A DNA stretch of 64,000 bases. It comes from Begonia masoniana (lineage: Eukaryota > Streptophyta > Magnoliopsida > Cucurbitales > Begoniaceae). The stretch is from positions 45,356,209 to 45,420,208 of the forward strand of contig CM039509.1 of NCBI GenBank assembly GCA_022432975.1, in the 5' to 3' direction. The notes under the pieces are model-generated. The model was given only the letters and a program-made list of their open reading frames with translations, searched no databases and was not told the origin of the DNA. Positions 32,931 through 44,419 of the stretch are shown in pieces (positions within the stretch are counted from its first letter, which is position 1; each line of letters starts with the position of its first letter). Position numbers and translations under genes: made by a program.

Positions 32931-34190
32931 TGTAGGATCGTTATTGTCTAAGAGGGGGTGAATTAGACTTTTTAAATTTATTTTCTTAATTTAATTGCTT
33001 TCTCTCTTTTGTGCAATTACTAAATTTACAGCAAACACACAGGCAAAAATAAAGCAAGAGAAGAGAGAAAATTGACACCGTAGTTTTTAACGTGGTTCGG
33101 CCAAACTGCCTACGTCCACGCTCCAAGACTCCCCTTGAAGATCCTTAACTTCTCCTCAACGAGAATTCCAGATCGAGCTTCACGGGCGTCGATCTACAGC
33201 CTTACAATTCTGGATTGAACTTCACGGGCATTAATCCACTGCCTTTAAGATTTTACATATTTGAATAGATGAGCACAATAAACTTCACTCTCTCAAAGCA
33301 GAATTTCAAGTTTAAGGGTCGAGAGATGTAGAAGAAAATACAGAGTAGTTCAAGTATTTGCTCGTAAGGATTCGAAGATAATTTCAGCAAAAGTTGTTCT
33401 CCCGAGCTTCTTTCTTTTATTTATACTCTGTCTGTAATCGATTTCAGATCTGGAAAGCTTCTCATCTGAATATGGAAATAACCGTTGGAGAAACATCCGT
33501 ACATAGACAGCTAGCCGTTGCATTCTGAAGTCGCTTTTGTTCTTTGCCATTAATGGTCTGGAGTTAAAGCTCTAGACGAGTGTCACTGTTGCTTCGTGGT
33601 ATTTTGAATACCAGTGTTGGCGGAATAAGTAAGTGAACCGCCATTGGTAGATGTATCTTTATAGGTAGATGGCATTCTTTGCTATGCAACCGAAAGATAC
33701 TGTTCAGCGGTGGATGTTGCCTTTGAAGTACCAGCGGTGGATGTTTCCTTTGTCGTTTTGCTATCGGTAGAAGTAGACTTAGGAAGACTCTGCTAGCGGT
33801 AGATGTAAACTTTGTCGTTTTGCTAGCGGTAGAAGTAAACTTAGGAAAACTCTGCCAGCGGCAGATGCAAACTTTGTCATTTAGCTAGCGGTGGAAGTCT
33901 TTTCTTCTACTTCGGTGGATATGCAGTACTTTATCAGTTTTAGCCCTGTTTTGCTATCACACCCTGAACACTTAACCAGATTTGTTAAACAACTAAAATA
34001 CTATTTTCAAATGGCATTTCCACTTAAAAGCTAGAGAAAAATATAATAAGGTCAATATTTAATTTATTAATCAACTTATTAATCTCATCAACATAATTCA
34101 TTAATCTCATATATTTACCTTAATCAAATTACACTTCTTAAAACACATCATCAAAAACATCGTTAGACTTAAACATTATTTAAGTCAATA
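32931..34190 (-). repeat. Copia3 3' LTR
   Basis: 1260 bp, homologous to 41413-42701. Its element-sense first bases are TATTGACTT rather than TGTTGACTT. It carries a tandem region at 33640-33910 (GCGGTAGATGTAAACTTTGT and TCGTTTTGCT units). A purine-rich stretch (minus strand CAAAGGGGGAGAAAG, about 34399-34413) lies about 200 bp upstream in element sense, as in SIRE-type elements. Confidence 0.92.
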
Positions 34191-34557
34191 ATTTCTCCAT
34201 TTTTGATGATGACAAACTATAAGTATAAATTGATTAAATATCTCTCCTCCATAATCCTAGCTCCCCTACAACATGTGAATTCAATCCAATTTAATTTTCA
34301 AACACAGTTCACACATGCATACTATCAATGCTATTTAATTTTCTTTCTTGTATCAGCACCAAGCAAACACATTTCATACTATCAATTAGTGCTGTCCTAC
34401 TTTCTCCCCCTTTGACATTATCAAAAAAAAGTACAGTAAAAAAAAATCAACTACACAACATTTGTATATTGAAACATTTGTAAGATCAGAGTACCAAATA
34501 AAAACTGGTACAACTCGTGAATCTGTAAAAATTGTCCACAAAAAAAATATCTCCTAT

Positions 34558-36380
34558 TTAATCTAAGTCCAAAAAGTGCTTCCACAACTCCTTCTTAATT
34601 GATGGTGGCACTGCATAGTTCATATTGGCATCAGGAACTATTAGTGGTTCGAGATTGGGAGTAGAAGCAGAAGGAGCAGAAATCTGAAAAGGACCTCGAT
34701 ACACCACCAAGTCCAGACATGGTGGAGGCTCTACCGGTGGATCAGCCGGAAGTGCAGCCAGTGAACTTGGTAGCTCAAAGGGGGACTCGGTGACAGAGGA
34801 ACCAAAAGGATCAATGAATTTAAGCTCAGCATCCTGAATATTCATGGACATGAAGTGCACTTCCTTGTCGACCTCTGGTCGGAAGATCGGAGGGAGTAAG
34901 TCAGCAGAACAAGCCTCTGAGAAACAAAGAAGGTTAAACTATTCTAGTTGAAGAGCTTGGATGTCTGACTGCATAGACCGACGGACCCGTGTAAGAGAGC
35001 CTTCAAGTCTATCCATCCTGGAAGCCAACCAATCTTGAACAGAGTCAAGGTCCTTGCTCAAGTCCACAAATGACGCCTGCATCTGATCCTTAACTGAACT
35101 GAGAGCAGTTCCTAAACTTTCCATGCAGGCCATCAACCCAGATATTTGATCCTCACTAATGGAAAGTCTCCTCTAATAGGTTTTTGGAGTTGGAGGAGCA
35201 TTTGGTGGATTTGGTGAGGAGGTTTGGATTTGAGGAACAATAAGTGGAGGTGAAAGAGAAGTAGGAATCTCTGGAATCTCGGGAAGGGATGGTGTAGGGT
35301 GTCTTGGAACAAGAGGAGCAAGAGACAGGCAAGGAGGTTGAGAGCGTGACACCTGAGAGGAGGAAGGTGAATTAACGAAGGTAGGGATTTCAGATTCGTC
35401 CACTCCTTCGTGAGTTGACTCCTCCTGCAGGAGAAGTTTCCTCTTGCCCAGCTGGGCAGAAGGTGCCTTAGAAGCCTTCTTGCGGGTCTCATCCAATACA
35501 AAATCCCTTTTTCTTGTTCTTTTTATCCCCATTCTCTTTAGAGTGGAGAGTGAGTAGTAGCTTGAAGGTTGAAGACGGAAGGGATCATCTTCCTCTAGAA
35601 ATTCCACTTCAAACTTTTCAAAGATTTTCATGAGAAGCATATTGTATGGAAGCGAGGTAGCCTTGGATGTGACAATCTGAATCATCCTTCTCAAAACAAT
35701 AAATCCCTTGTTGAAGGGGGAGATTGTTGGTAGAGTGCAAACAGAACAAATAATTCCATTCCACTCACTTGATCATAATGACCACCCTTGGGAATGATGT
35801 TGTACCCAATCATTTGATGAAAGAGCCGAGCCCGGATGGTGAGGTGCTTGCTCTTTAATTGATTGGGGATGTGATTCGGGTCTAGAGCAATTGTCCTTAA
35901 AAACTGATGACCCTCAGGAGAGTTAAGGAGTGGGGGCTCATGCCCTGACTCAAAGAATTTGACATGGTTATCTAAATGTGGGCTCTCTAGAAATGCATTG
36001 ATTGTTTGGGATGTTATCACTATGTGTTTTCCATACACATAGCTCGAGATTGTCGAGAAGTCCGAAGAGTAGCCAAGATTGGCATAAAATATCTTAATCG
36101 CGATGGGGTAATAGAATGATTCAACGTCGAATAACCTCAATAATCCGAGATGCTTCAAAGGTTCGACTATATCCAAGCCAGCTAAATCCTCAAAGGCTAT
36201 ACCACGACTTGGAATCAAGGATTTAAGCTTAAATTCGTCATGATACCTTTCTTTGGCAGCATGACTGAGGAAGTAGAGAGACGGCCACTGAGTTGCACGA
36301 GGAAGCTCTCGTGGCTGACGAACTGAAGTTTTGGCCTTCTTCTTGGCCGGTTCCTAAACCGCTCGAGATGAAGATGCCAT
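34558..36380 (-). pseudogene. Copia3 third ORF: putative plant transposon protein domain plus coiled coil
   Basis: ATG at 36380 (MASSSRAV) is followed by a TAG at codon 9, then open reading to about 35691. Conserved stretches are KIFYANLGYSSDF, YVYGKHIVITSQTINAFL, EGHQFLRTIAL, LTIRARLFHQMIGY, PKGGHYDQV and MELFVLFAL. The same layout is seen in the ORF at 62118. After a frameshift near 35700 it continues (LPYNMLLMKIFEKFEVEF) into a Pro/Ser-rich and basic part, a probable coiled coil (35136-34939) and a tail to 34558, about 600 residues in all. I see no signal peptide or membrane segment, so it is not visibly an envelope protein. Function unknown. Confidence 0.8.
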
Positions 36381-36709
36381 TTAGACGGTTGAAGAACTTT
36401 CTGAGCGAAAACTCGAAAGAGAAGAAGATTTTGTAGAAGGGAACCGACGAATAGGGCATGAGCTTTTGAAAGAGCGCGAAAAGATGAAGCGTCTTAAACA
36501 AACAAGTTTAAATGCTTTAGGGTTTTGCCCGACTATAAGAATATAGACTTGAAAATAGGATATCGCTCGATGGTGACACGTGTCACCAGATAGATGCATA
36601 TATCTTCCGATGCACAGTGGACGATGCACATCTTCCGATGTACAGTGGACGATGCACATCTTCCGATGCTAATGGAAAGAATGGTCGATGTAAACACTCA
36701 AAACTTAGG

Positions 36710-38204
36710 TTTTTCTAAAACTTTCAATTCTAATTAGACCCAACCGAATTCTTATATCATTGAAAGTCTTCTCATCCAATGGTTTTATAAAAATATCTGC
36801 TAATTGATCTAATGAGGTGACAAATTCCAACGTGATATCCCCTTTTTGTACATGGTCTTTAATGAAGTGATACCTAACCTCGATGTGCTTTGTTCTAGAA
36901 TGCTGGATGAGATTCTTGGAAATATTTATGGCACTGGTGTTGTCTCACCGAATAGGAATCCTACCATAGAAAAGATTATAATCTTCAAGAGTTTGCTTCA
37001 TTCAAAGCATTTGAGCACAACAACTACCAGCAGCAATATATTCACTCTCGGCAGTTGAAAGTGCTACAGAATTCTGTTTCTTATAATACCAGGACACTAG
37101 AGATTCTCCTAAGAATTGACAAGTTCCACTTGGGCTTTTCCTATCTACCAGACTCCTAGCATAATCAGAATCTGAGTATCCTATCAGATCAAAAGAAGTG
37201 CCCTTCGGGTACCATAAACCTAAATCATATGTCCCACTTAAATATTTAAAAATTTGTTTGAAAGCAGTTAAGTGAGATTCTGTAGGGGATGCTTGGAACC
37301 TAGCACAGAGACAGACACTAAAGAGAATATTTGGCCTACTAGCTGTCAGATATAACAGAGATTCAATCATACCACGATATTTTTTAATATCAACACTGAT
37401 TTCGTTTTCATCTTTGTCCAATTTAGTAGTGGTGCTCATGGGAGTTCTAGAGGACTTAGAGGATTCTAATCCAAATCTTTTTAAGAGGTCTTTGATGTAT
37501 TTTTCTTGACAGAAGAAAATATTATCGAATTTTTGGCTAATTTGGAATCCTAAAAAGAATTTTAGCTCCCCCATCATACTCATTTCAAACTCACTTTGCA
37601 TATAAAAGGCAAATTTATTACAAAGTGAAACATTTGTAGACTCGAATATGATATCATCAACATAGATTTGAACAAGGAGAATATCATTGTCCTTTTGCAA
37701 GGTAAAAATGGTTGAATCGGTATTACCCTTTTTGAACTTTCTTTCCTCAAGGAAATTCTTCAACTTATCATACCAAGCTCTAGGAGCCTGTTTAAGTCCA
37801 TAGAGAGCTTTCCTAAGTTTGTAAACATAGTCAGGTTTTTCATAGTTTTCAAATCTTAATAAGGGCTGCTCTACATAAACTTCTTTCATGATATAACCAT
37901 TTAAAAAAGCACTCTTTACATCCATTTGAAAGAGTGTGAAGTTTTTGTAGCAAGCATATGCTAAAAGTATTCTAATAGACTCTAATCTAGCTACGGGTGC
38001 AAAGGTTTCCTCAAAATCTATTCCTTCTTCTTGGTTGTACCATTTAGCAACTAATGTAGCTTTGTTTATAATAACTAAGCCACTTTCATCCATCTTGTTT
38101 TTAAACACCCATTTTGTTCCTATAATTGGATGATCAACTGGTTTTAGAACAAGTTTCCAAACATTGTTCCTTTCGAATTGGTTTAACTCTTCCTGCATAG
38201 CCAT
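36710..38204 (-). pseudogene. Copia3 reverse transcriptase and RNase H
   Basis: The largest intact piece is 400 codons (38204-37002). RT blocks are [58 protein letters not shown] and [11 protein letters not shown] with the YVDD motif intact. RNase H follows with [18 protein letters not shown] and [20 protein letters not shown] (at about 37002, probably a former TGG) cuts the C-terminus. The remaining frame (HSRTKHIEVRYHFI, LADIFIKPLD) continues to about 36710. Confidence 0.92.
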
Positions 38205-39878
38205 AATTCAGTTTTCATCCTGCTCTGCTTCCTCGAATTTATTAGGTTCAACTTGTGAAATAAATGCCATATTAGTACAGAGATTCTTAAGAGAGGATCT
38301 AGTCTTTATTCCTAAGGAATGATCACTTAAAACTTCATCTAAAGGATGATTTTTTACATACTTCCAATCTCTAGGCAGAGCTGTTAATTCATCCTTGACA
38401 GAAACAATATCTAGAGAGTTTTCTCCTTGAAGAACTTCAGTAGATTTATCGAAGAAAAGAGAATGCATTTGCTTTCCTAAGGTATCCTCCTCATCCACAG
38501 TAATTGTAAGTTGAGGAGTCTCATCGAAATTGACATGCACAAATTCTTCTACAACTAGAGTTCTCTTATTGAACACTCTATAAGCCTTACTGGAGAGAGA
38601 ATAACCAAGAAAGATTCCAAGATCAGATTTGGAATCAAATTTTTCTAGGTTATCCTTAGTGTTAAGAATGAAGCATCTACAACCGAAGGCTCTAAGGTAC
38701 TTAACAGAAGAAGTTTTTCCATTCTAAAGCTCATAAGGTATTTTCTTAAGAATAGGTCTTATGGAGACCCGATTAAGCACATAACAAGCTGTTGAAACAG
38801 CTTCTACCCAGAAATACTTTGGAAGGGAATTCTCATTGAGCATGGTCCTAGCAAGCTCTTGGAGAGACCTATTTTTCCTCTCAACAATACCATTTTGTTG
38901 AGGGGTTCTAGGAGAGAAAAAGTTGTGCTCAATTTCATACTTGAGGCACAAGAGTTAAAATATTTCATTTTCAAATTCTCCATAATGATCACTACGAATA
39001 GCAACTATGGTGAGTTCCTTTTCATTTTAAACTCTTTTCCTAAAGCTAGAGAAAGTTTCAAAGGTTTCATCTTTGGACTTAAGAAAGAAAACTCATGTGA
39101 ACCTAGAGAAATCATCTACAATGACAAAAGCATAGAATCTACCTCCTAAGCTAACTACATTAGAAGGACCGAAGAGGTCCATGTGAAGAAGTTGGAGAGG
39201 CTTAGAAGTAGAGATTGCATTCTTTGATGCAAATGATCTTTTGATCTGCTTGGTCATTGACAAGCTTCACAGACCTTATCCTTCTCAAAGGATATCTTGG
39301 GAATCCCTCTAACTAAATTATTCTTAGTAATCTTAGCTAAGGTATCCATCCCTACGTGTCCTAGTCTCCTATGCCAAGTCCAACTATGTACCAACAGATT
39401 CACAGCAACACATTTTTCATCAGTTCGTTCAAAGTTTTCTAAATCAATAATATAAACATTTTCTTTTCTATAGCCTTTGAACAGAATTTTGCTATTCAGA
39501 CTATCTTTAATCACACAAACATCAGATTTAAATGATACTTTATATCCCTTATCACATAGCTGACTGATGCTTAACAGATTGTGCTTTAACCCTTTCAACT
39601 AATAAAACATTTTCAATGATGGGGTTAGAGCAGTTACCTATGTTACCGATACCAACAATCTTACCCTTTTGGTTTCCACCAAAAGTGACGTTTCCTTTAT
39701 TCATGTTGACAACAACAAATTTGGTTGAGTCTCTCGTCATATGCCTCGAGCATCCACTGTCAAGGTATTACTGGTTTTTCCCGGGAGAACAATCAACCTG
39801 CAAAACAGAAGATCAAGTTGTCTTCTTTGGTACCCAAACCTTTTGGATCCTAGAGTTAGGTCTGGTTCCCTTAGGAAC
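38205..39878 (-). pseudogene. Copia3 protease and integrase
   Basis: Protease DSGCSRHMTRD lies at about 39735-39770. The gag-pre-integrase and HHCC finger (HRRLGHVGMDTLAKI...CEACQ) lie at 39598-39254. The integrase core from 39250 to 38720 is frameshifted but keeps the Glu motif PQQNGIVERKNRSLQELA. The C-terminal linker 38576-38208 is open. Stops lie at about 39254, 38948, 38723 and 38206. Confidence 0.88.
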
Positions 39879-41362
39879 CTATTGAAGTTTACTGCTTGAT
39901 TTCCTGCTAAATTTCAAAGGACATTCATATGATTTATGTCCTATTTCATTACATGCATGACAGGTAGTTGATTTAACAAAGAAATTTTTATATGCTTTCT
40001 TTTTATTAAATCTTTCATATCCTAGGTCTGCTCTATCAAAAGTTACTCTTTGACTACCTAATAGCATATTTAAGTTCTTACTGTCGTTAGTAAATTTCAG
40101 AACAATATTATTTAAGATTTCATTTTTACTTTTTAGATCACTAATTTCCTTTTCATGTGAGTCAACTTCTTTTGCATGCTTTTCTACTAAACCTGCATTG
40201 TCCTTTTTCAGCAGATTGTATTTAGTTTTTAGCATCCCAAATTGCTTTGCTAGATCATTAAAAGCATCAATTAAGTCTTCATCCTCAGTTTCACTATCAC
40301 TAAAGGAAATACTAACCTCATTTTCATGTGCCATGAAGCACAGGTTGGCTACTTTCTCATCTTCTAAGGAAGTGTCACTCTCACTATCATCCCATGTGGC
40401 CTTCATTGCCTTCTTCTTGAATTTTTTAGGGCCTTTCTTTGCTTGAGGACATTCGGCCTTGATATATCCTGGCTTCCCGCATTCAAAACAAGTTATCTCC
40501 TTCTCCTTTTGATGCTTTTCTCCTCTAGAGAATTTTCTCCCATGCATTCTTTTTCTCTGGAGGAACTTGCTGAATCTTCTGGTAATAAGAGCAATGCCCT
40601 CATCTTCATCTTCTTCCTCAGAGTCATCTTGTTTGCTCGAGGAAGCCTTAAGTGCTATATCCTTCTTTTTGCTGATCTCTTTCTCTTTAAGATCTTTCTT
40701 GTCAATGGCTCTCATGGTTATCTCATGAGTCATTAAAGAGCCAATGAGCTCTTCAAGCTTGAGCACTTTGAGATCCCTAGCCTCTTGTATGGTTGTCACT
40801 TTTGGTTGTCATGCTCTCGGTAGACATCTTAGAATTTTTCTTACCTGTTCTTCACTGGAATAAATCTTACCAAGTACTTTTAAGTCATTAGTAATGTTAG
40901 TAAATCTAGTAAATATTGAACTAATGGTTTCTTTTTTTTCCATAGAAAATAATTCATAATCGTGTACAAGCATGCTCAGTTTATTCTCTTTAACCTGGTT
41001 GGTTCCCTCATGTGTGACTTCCAACAAATGTCATATCTCCTGTGCACTGTCACACCCCTGAACTCTATTAAACTCATCTCTATTCAAAGCACAATATAGT
41101 GTATTTATTGCTTTAGCATTTAGGCTCAAATTTTTCTTGTCTGATTCGGTTAGTTCATTAGCCAATTTTGGGATACTAACCCCATTATCAGTTTTCATGG
41201 CTTTAAATGGACCATATTCTATAATATTCCATATATCATAGTCCAAGACTGAACGAAAATTCTCATCCTAGACTTCCAATAAACATAATCATTCCCATCA
41301 AAGAATGGAGGTCTACTAGTAGATTGACCCTCTACATGTGTTGTGTTGGTGTTGTAAGCCAT
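39879..41362 (-). pseudogene. Copia3 gag
   Basis: ATG 41362 starts MAYNTNTTHVEGQS. A frameshift near 41255 separates it from the UBN2-like region (41246-40809), which has another break near 41030. The C-terminal 306-codon piece (40799-39879) is open, with KASSSKQDDSEEEDEDEGI, the knuckle CFECGKPGYIKAECP, an acidic SETEDEDLIDAFNDL segment, a coiled coil and a second knuckle CHACNEIGHKSYECP. Two knuckles and a coiled coil fit SIRE-type gag. Confidence 0.9.
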
Positions 41363-41394
41363 TTCAAGTTTTATCACACTACAGACAATATTAA

Positions 41395-41412
41395 CCTCTC
41401 TCTGATACCAAT
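41395..41412 (-). other. Copia3 primer-binding site
   Basis: The minus strand reads ATTGGTATCAGAGAGAGG directly after the 5' LTR end at 41413. Confidence 0.85.
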
Positions 41413-42701
41413 TGTAGGATCGTTATTGTCTAAGAAGGGGGTGAATTAGACTTTTTAAATTTGTTTTTTTAATCTAATTGTTTTCTCTCTTTTGTGCAAT
41501 TACTAAATTTACAGCAAACACACAGGCAAAAATAAAGCAAGAGAAGAGAGAAAATTGACACCGTAGTTTTTAACGTGGTTCAGCCAAACTGCCTACGTCC
41601 ACGCTCCAAGGCTCCCCCTTGAAGATCCTTAACTTCTCCTCAACGAGAATTCCAGATCGAGCTTCACGGGCATCGATCTACAGCCTTACAATTCTAGATT
41701 AAACTTCATGGACGTCAATCCACTGCCTTTAAGATTTTACAGATTTGAATAGATGAGTTTAATAAGCTTCACTCTCTCAAAGCAGAATTTCAAGTTTAAG
41801 GGTCGAGAGATGTAAAAGAAAATACAGAGTAGTTCATGTATTTGCTCGTAAGGATTCGAAGATAATTTCAGCAAAAGTTGTTCTCCCGAGCTTCTTTCTT
41901 TTATTTATACTCTGTCTGTAATCGGCTTCAGATCTGAAAAGCTTCTCATCTGAATATGGAAATAGCCGTTGGAGAAACATCCATACATAGACAGCTAGTC
42001 GTTGCGTTCTGAAATCGCTTTCGTTCGTCGCCATTAATGGTCTGGAGTTAAAGCTGTGGACGAGTGTCACTGTTGCTTCGCAGTATTTTGAATATCAGTG
42101 TTGGCGGAAAAAGTAAGTGAACCGCCATCGGTAGATGTATCTTTATAGGTAGATGGCATTCTTTGCTATGCAACCGAAAGATACTGTTCAGCGGTGGATG
42201 TTGCCTTTGAAGTATCAGCGGTGGATGTTGCCTTTGAAGTACCAGCGGTGGATGTAAACTTTGTCATTTTGCTATTGGTAGAAGTAGACTTAGGAAGACT
42301 CTACCAGCGGTAGATGTAAACTTTGTCGCTTTGCTGGCAGTAGAAGTAAACTTAGGAAGACTGTGCCAGCGGCAGATGTAAACTTTGTCATTTAGCTAGC
42401 GGTGGAAGTCTTTTCTTCTACTTCGGTGGATATGCAGTACTTTATCAGTTTTAGCCTTGTTTTGCTATCACACCCTGAACACTTAACCAGATTTGTTAAA
42501 CAACTAAAATATTCTTTTCAAAGGGCATTTCCACTTAAAAGCTAGAGAAAAATATAATAAGGTCAATATTTAATTTATTAATCAACTTATTAATCTCATC
42601 AACATAATTCATTAATCTCATATATTTACCTTAATCAAATTACACTTCTTAAAACACATCATCAAAAACATTGTTAGACTTAAATATTATTTAAGTCAAC
42701 A
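41413..42701 (-). repeat. Copia3 5' LTR
   Basis: 1289 bp. Minus-strand start TGTTGACTTAAATAATATTT at 42701, end ACGATCCTACA at 41413. It has the same GCGGTAGATG/TTTGTC tandem region as the 3' LTR (about 42110-42420) but with one more unit near 42200. Confidence 0.93.
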
Positions 42702-42786
42702 ATATCATCACATCACATAAGCAATTTTGCTAGAGTTTCAGATTTGTTGCTCCTCATTTTGTAAAGGGGCTCATTTGGGGCGTTAC
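42702..42786 (-). repeat. LTR fragment (minus) that interrupted the AAA-ATPase gene
   Basis: Minus-strand reading starts TGTAACGCCCCAAATGAGCC at 42786, a typical gypsy LTR start. It is continuous through Copia3's ATATC duplication with 32930 and leftwards, where it is lost at the gap. Immediately right of 42786 the ATPase coding reading resumes. Confidence 0.65.
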
Positions 42787-43749
42787 ATATTGAGATTCAC
42801 TGATTCCCACGTTCTTCTGCGTCTGTGAAATTGATCGAGTTTCAGAGTTAAAAACTTCAATGTCTTTTTCTTCTTTTTTGCCTTCTCGATCAAGTATGGA
42901 AGTAAGAGCTGAGAACCATATTTTTGTGCTTTTTGTTGCAGCTCAATTCATAGAACCTGATCTTCGATTTCAACACGGGGTAACCATTGGATCTGGATTC
43001 TGGTCCTGCTGTTAGGTGATCTTGGGTCTTCTCAATCCCTAAAGCTAGCTCAAGAGATGAGGCTTTCCCTCACACTTATAAACTGATCACCAACCCCTTC
43101 CACAACCTATGTGGGATATCCCAACAATCTCCCCCTTCACACATCGGGCCTTGGGTCGGAGAGACGACAACCTAGTTTCTCCCGATAGACTAAGATTTGT
43201 TGTAAACCTAGGCTCTAATACCAATTTTAAGTGATCTTGGACCTTCTCAATCCCAAAAGCTAGCTCAAGAGATGAGGCTTTCCCTCACACTTATAAACTG
43301 ATCACCAACCCCTTCCACAACCGATATGGGATATCTCAACACCTGTGACTTTTGGTGGAATTTGTTTTGAAATCAGCTTCCACTTAAGGCAAACGCCAGT
43401 CGCCATTGAAGGTATCGACAATTTTTTGGCCTTTTCTGATCGAAACTGAGATCTTAGTTTCTTTTGCAGGCATGTTGACTTGGAATCGTCTTGTGTTCGG
43501 AGAGAGAATCGGTTGCAAATATAATTCTGCAGCTATAAAGAAATCATTATAGTGGAAACCTTCGAACTCCTCTATAAAAATGGTGAATTGAGAGGAAAAG
43601 GAACCGAGAAAATGGCTTAGTTTGGAGAAGATGAGGGACGACATCGGCGGCGACGGAGCGGATGAGAACCGCAGTGGCCGCAGTAGTGGCCGCAGCGGAG
43701 GCCGCAGCAGATATCAGAGAGGTGGCCGAAGGGATGGGGATGTCGGCAT
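42787..43749 (-). pseudogene. BCS1-like AAA-ATPase, N-terminal relic
   Basis: Minus-strand ATG at 43749-43747, then an Ala-rich hydrophobic N-terminus (ISAAASAAATTAATAVLIR), FSSQFTIFIEEFEGF, AAELYLQPILSPNTRRFQV and KETKISVSIRKGQKIVDTFN. After the TRIM insertion it continues with RFYELSCNKKHKNMVLSSY, LPYLIEKAKKK and RTWESVNLN. This is the N-terminal AAA-associated domain of plant AAA-ATPases related to BCS1, which are membrane-anchored. At least three frameshifts, the TRIM at 43010-43341 and the LTR at 42786 break it. The AAA core (Walker A and B) is absent. No introns are seen, as is common for this family. Confidence 0.82.
43010..43341 (-). mobile_element. TRIM element (117-bp LTRs) inside the AAA-ATPase relic
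   Basis: LTRs 43010-43126 and 43226-43341 read TGTTGGGATATCCCACAT-like on the minus strand. The internal about 99 bp has the PBS ATTGGTATTAGAGCC (minus strand, 43211-43225) and a polypurine run GAAGGGGGAGAT next to the left LTR. The flanks CCTGC (43005-43009) and CCTGT (43342-43346) look like a 5-bp duplication with one change. No ORF. Confidence 0.88.
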
Positions 43750-44419
43750 TTTGTGGAATCGATTATTCTGGTTCGAGAAACTCGATTCCTTTCGATTAAG
43801 CTTCCTCTGAGAAGGTGTTCGGAAAATTGCGAATTGCTTTAAAAGTCAAACCAGAGTGGACTGACTTCATTTCATTGACATAAAAAGTCAATTGCACTAG
43901 TGATTTACTTACTAATAATACTACGTCTAATCTCTCGTTATATTCGCTAACAATATTCGTTGAAATTAGTTGATAAATTTTAAGAGATTACTTTAAGAAA
44001 GTAAACTTAGTTGATAAATTTCTTTTGTTTCAGCCCTTCTCACTCACAGTTCCACATTCCAACATGTGCTGCATCGGAAGGAGGCCATTGGAAAGACCTA
44101 TTTCCTTGACCAAAACCTTGGATTTCTGTTGGATTTGGTTGTTGACGCTACCCTCGTACTCAGTCTACGAAAGTTTTCAAATTTCAACGCCTTTTGGAAT
44201 ACTACTCAAGAAATTTATCTACCCCAGAATCCTCCGCTTAGGTTTTGAAGAATTTTCAATTGTGGAAAAGCAATCTGATTCGAAATTAGAGATTTTTGGA
44301 TGACCCATTTTTCTTTTTCCATTTCTTGCATCATTTTCTCTGTCGACTTCAAACTGATCTCGCTAGGTGAGCCCAACAAAGAAGCTCAATCTCAGGCAAG
44401 GAGCAATTCATTTTTCAGT
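43750..44419. other. no gene recognised
   Basis: Lies upstream of the AAA-ATPase relic start, so it may include the old promoter. A plus-strand open stretch at 44025-44303 has no recognisable motif and I do not call it. Confidence 0.5.

Larger units (their letters stand above)
32931..42701 (-). mobile_element. Copia3: complete SIRE-like copia with an extra 3' ORF
   Basis: The exact target duplication ATATC lies at 32926-32930 and 42702-42706. LTRs are 32931-34190 (3') and 41413-42701 (5'). Minus-strand order is PBS, gag, protease, integrase, RT/RNase H and then an additional ORF before the 3' LTR. A third ORF between pol and the 3' LTR is characteristic of SIRE/Maximus-type copias. Stops and frameshifts in most parts make it non-functional as it stands. 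Confidence 0.94.

Noticed and set aside
34558..36380. Envelope-like gene making Copia3 a retrovirus-like element
   Set aside because: No signal peptide or transmembrane segment could be seen. The domain matches a plant transposon protein instead.
43622..44303. Plus-strand ORFs 43622-43810 and 44025-44303
   Set aside because: The first is antisense to the AAA-ATPase N-terminus; the second has no recognisable feature.
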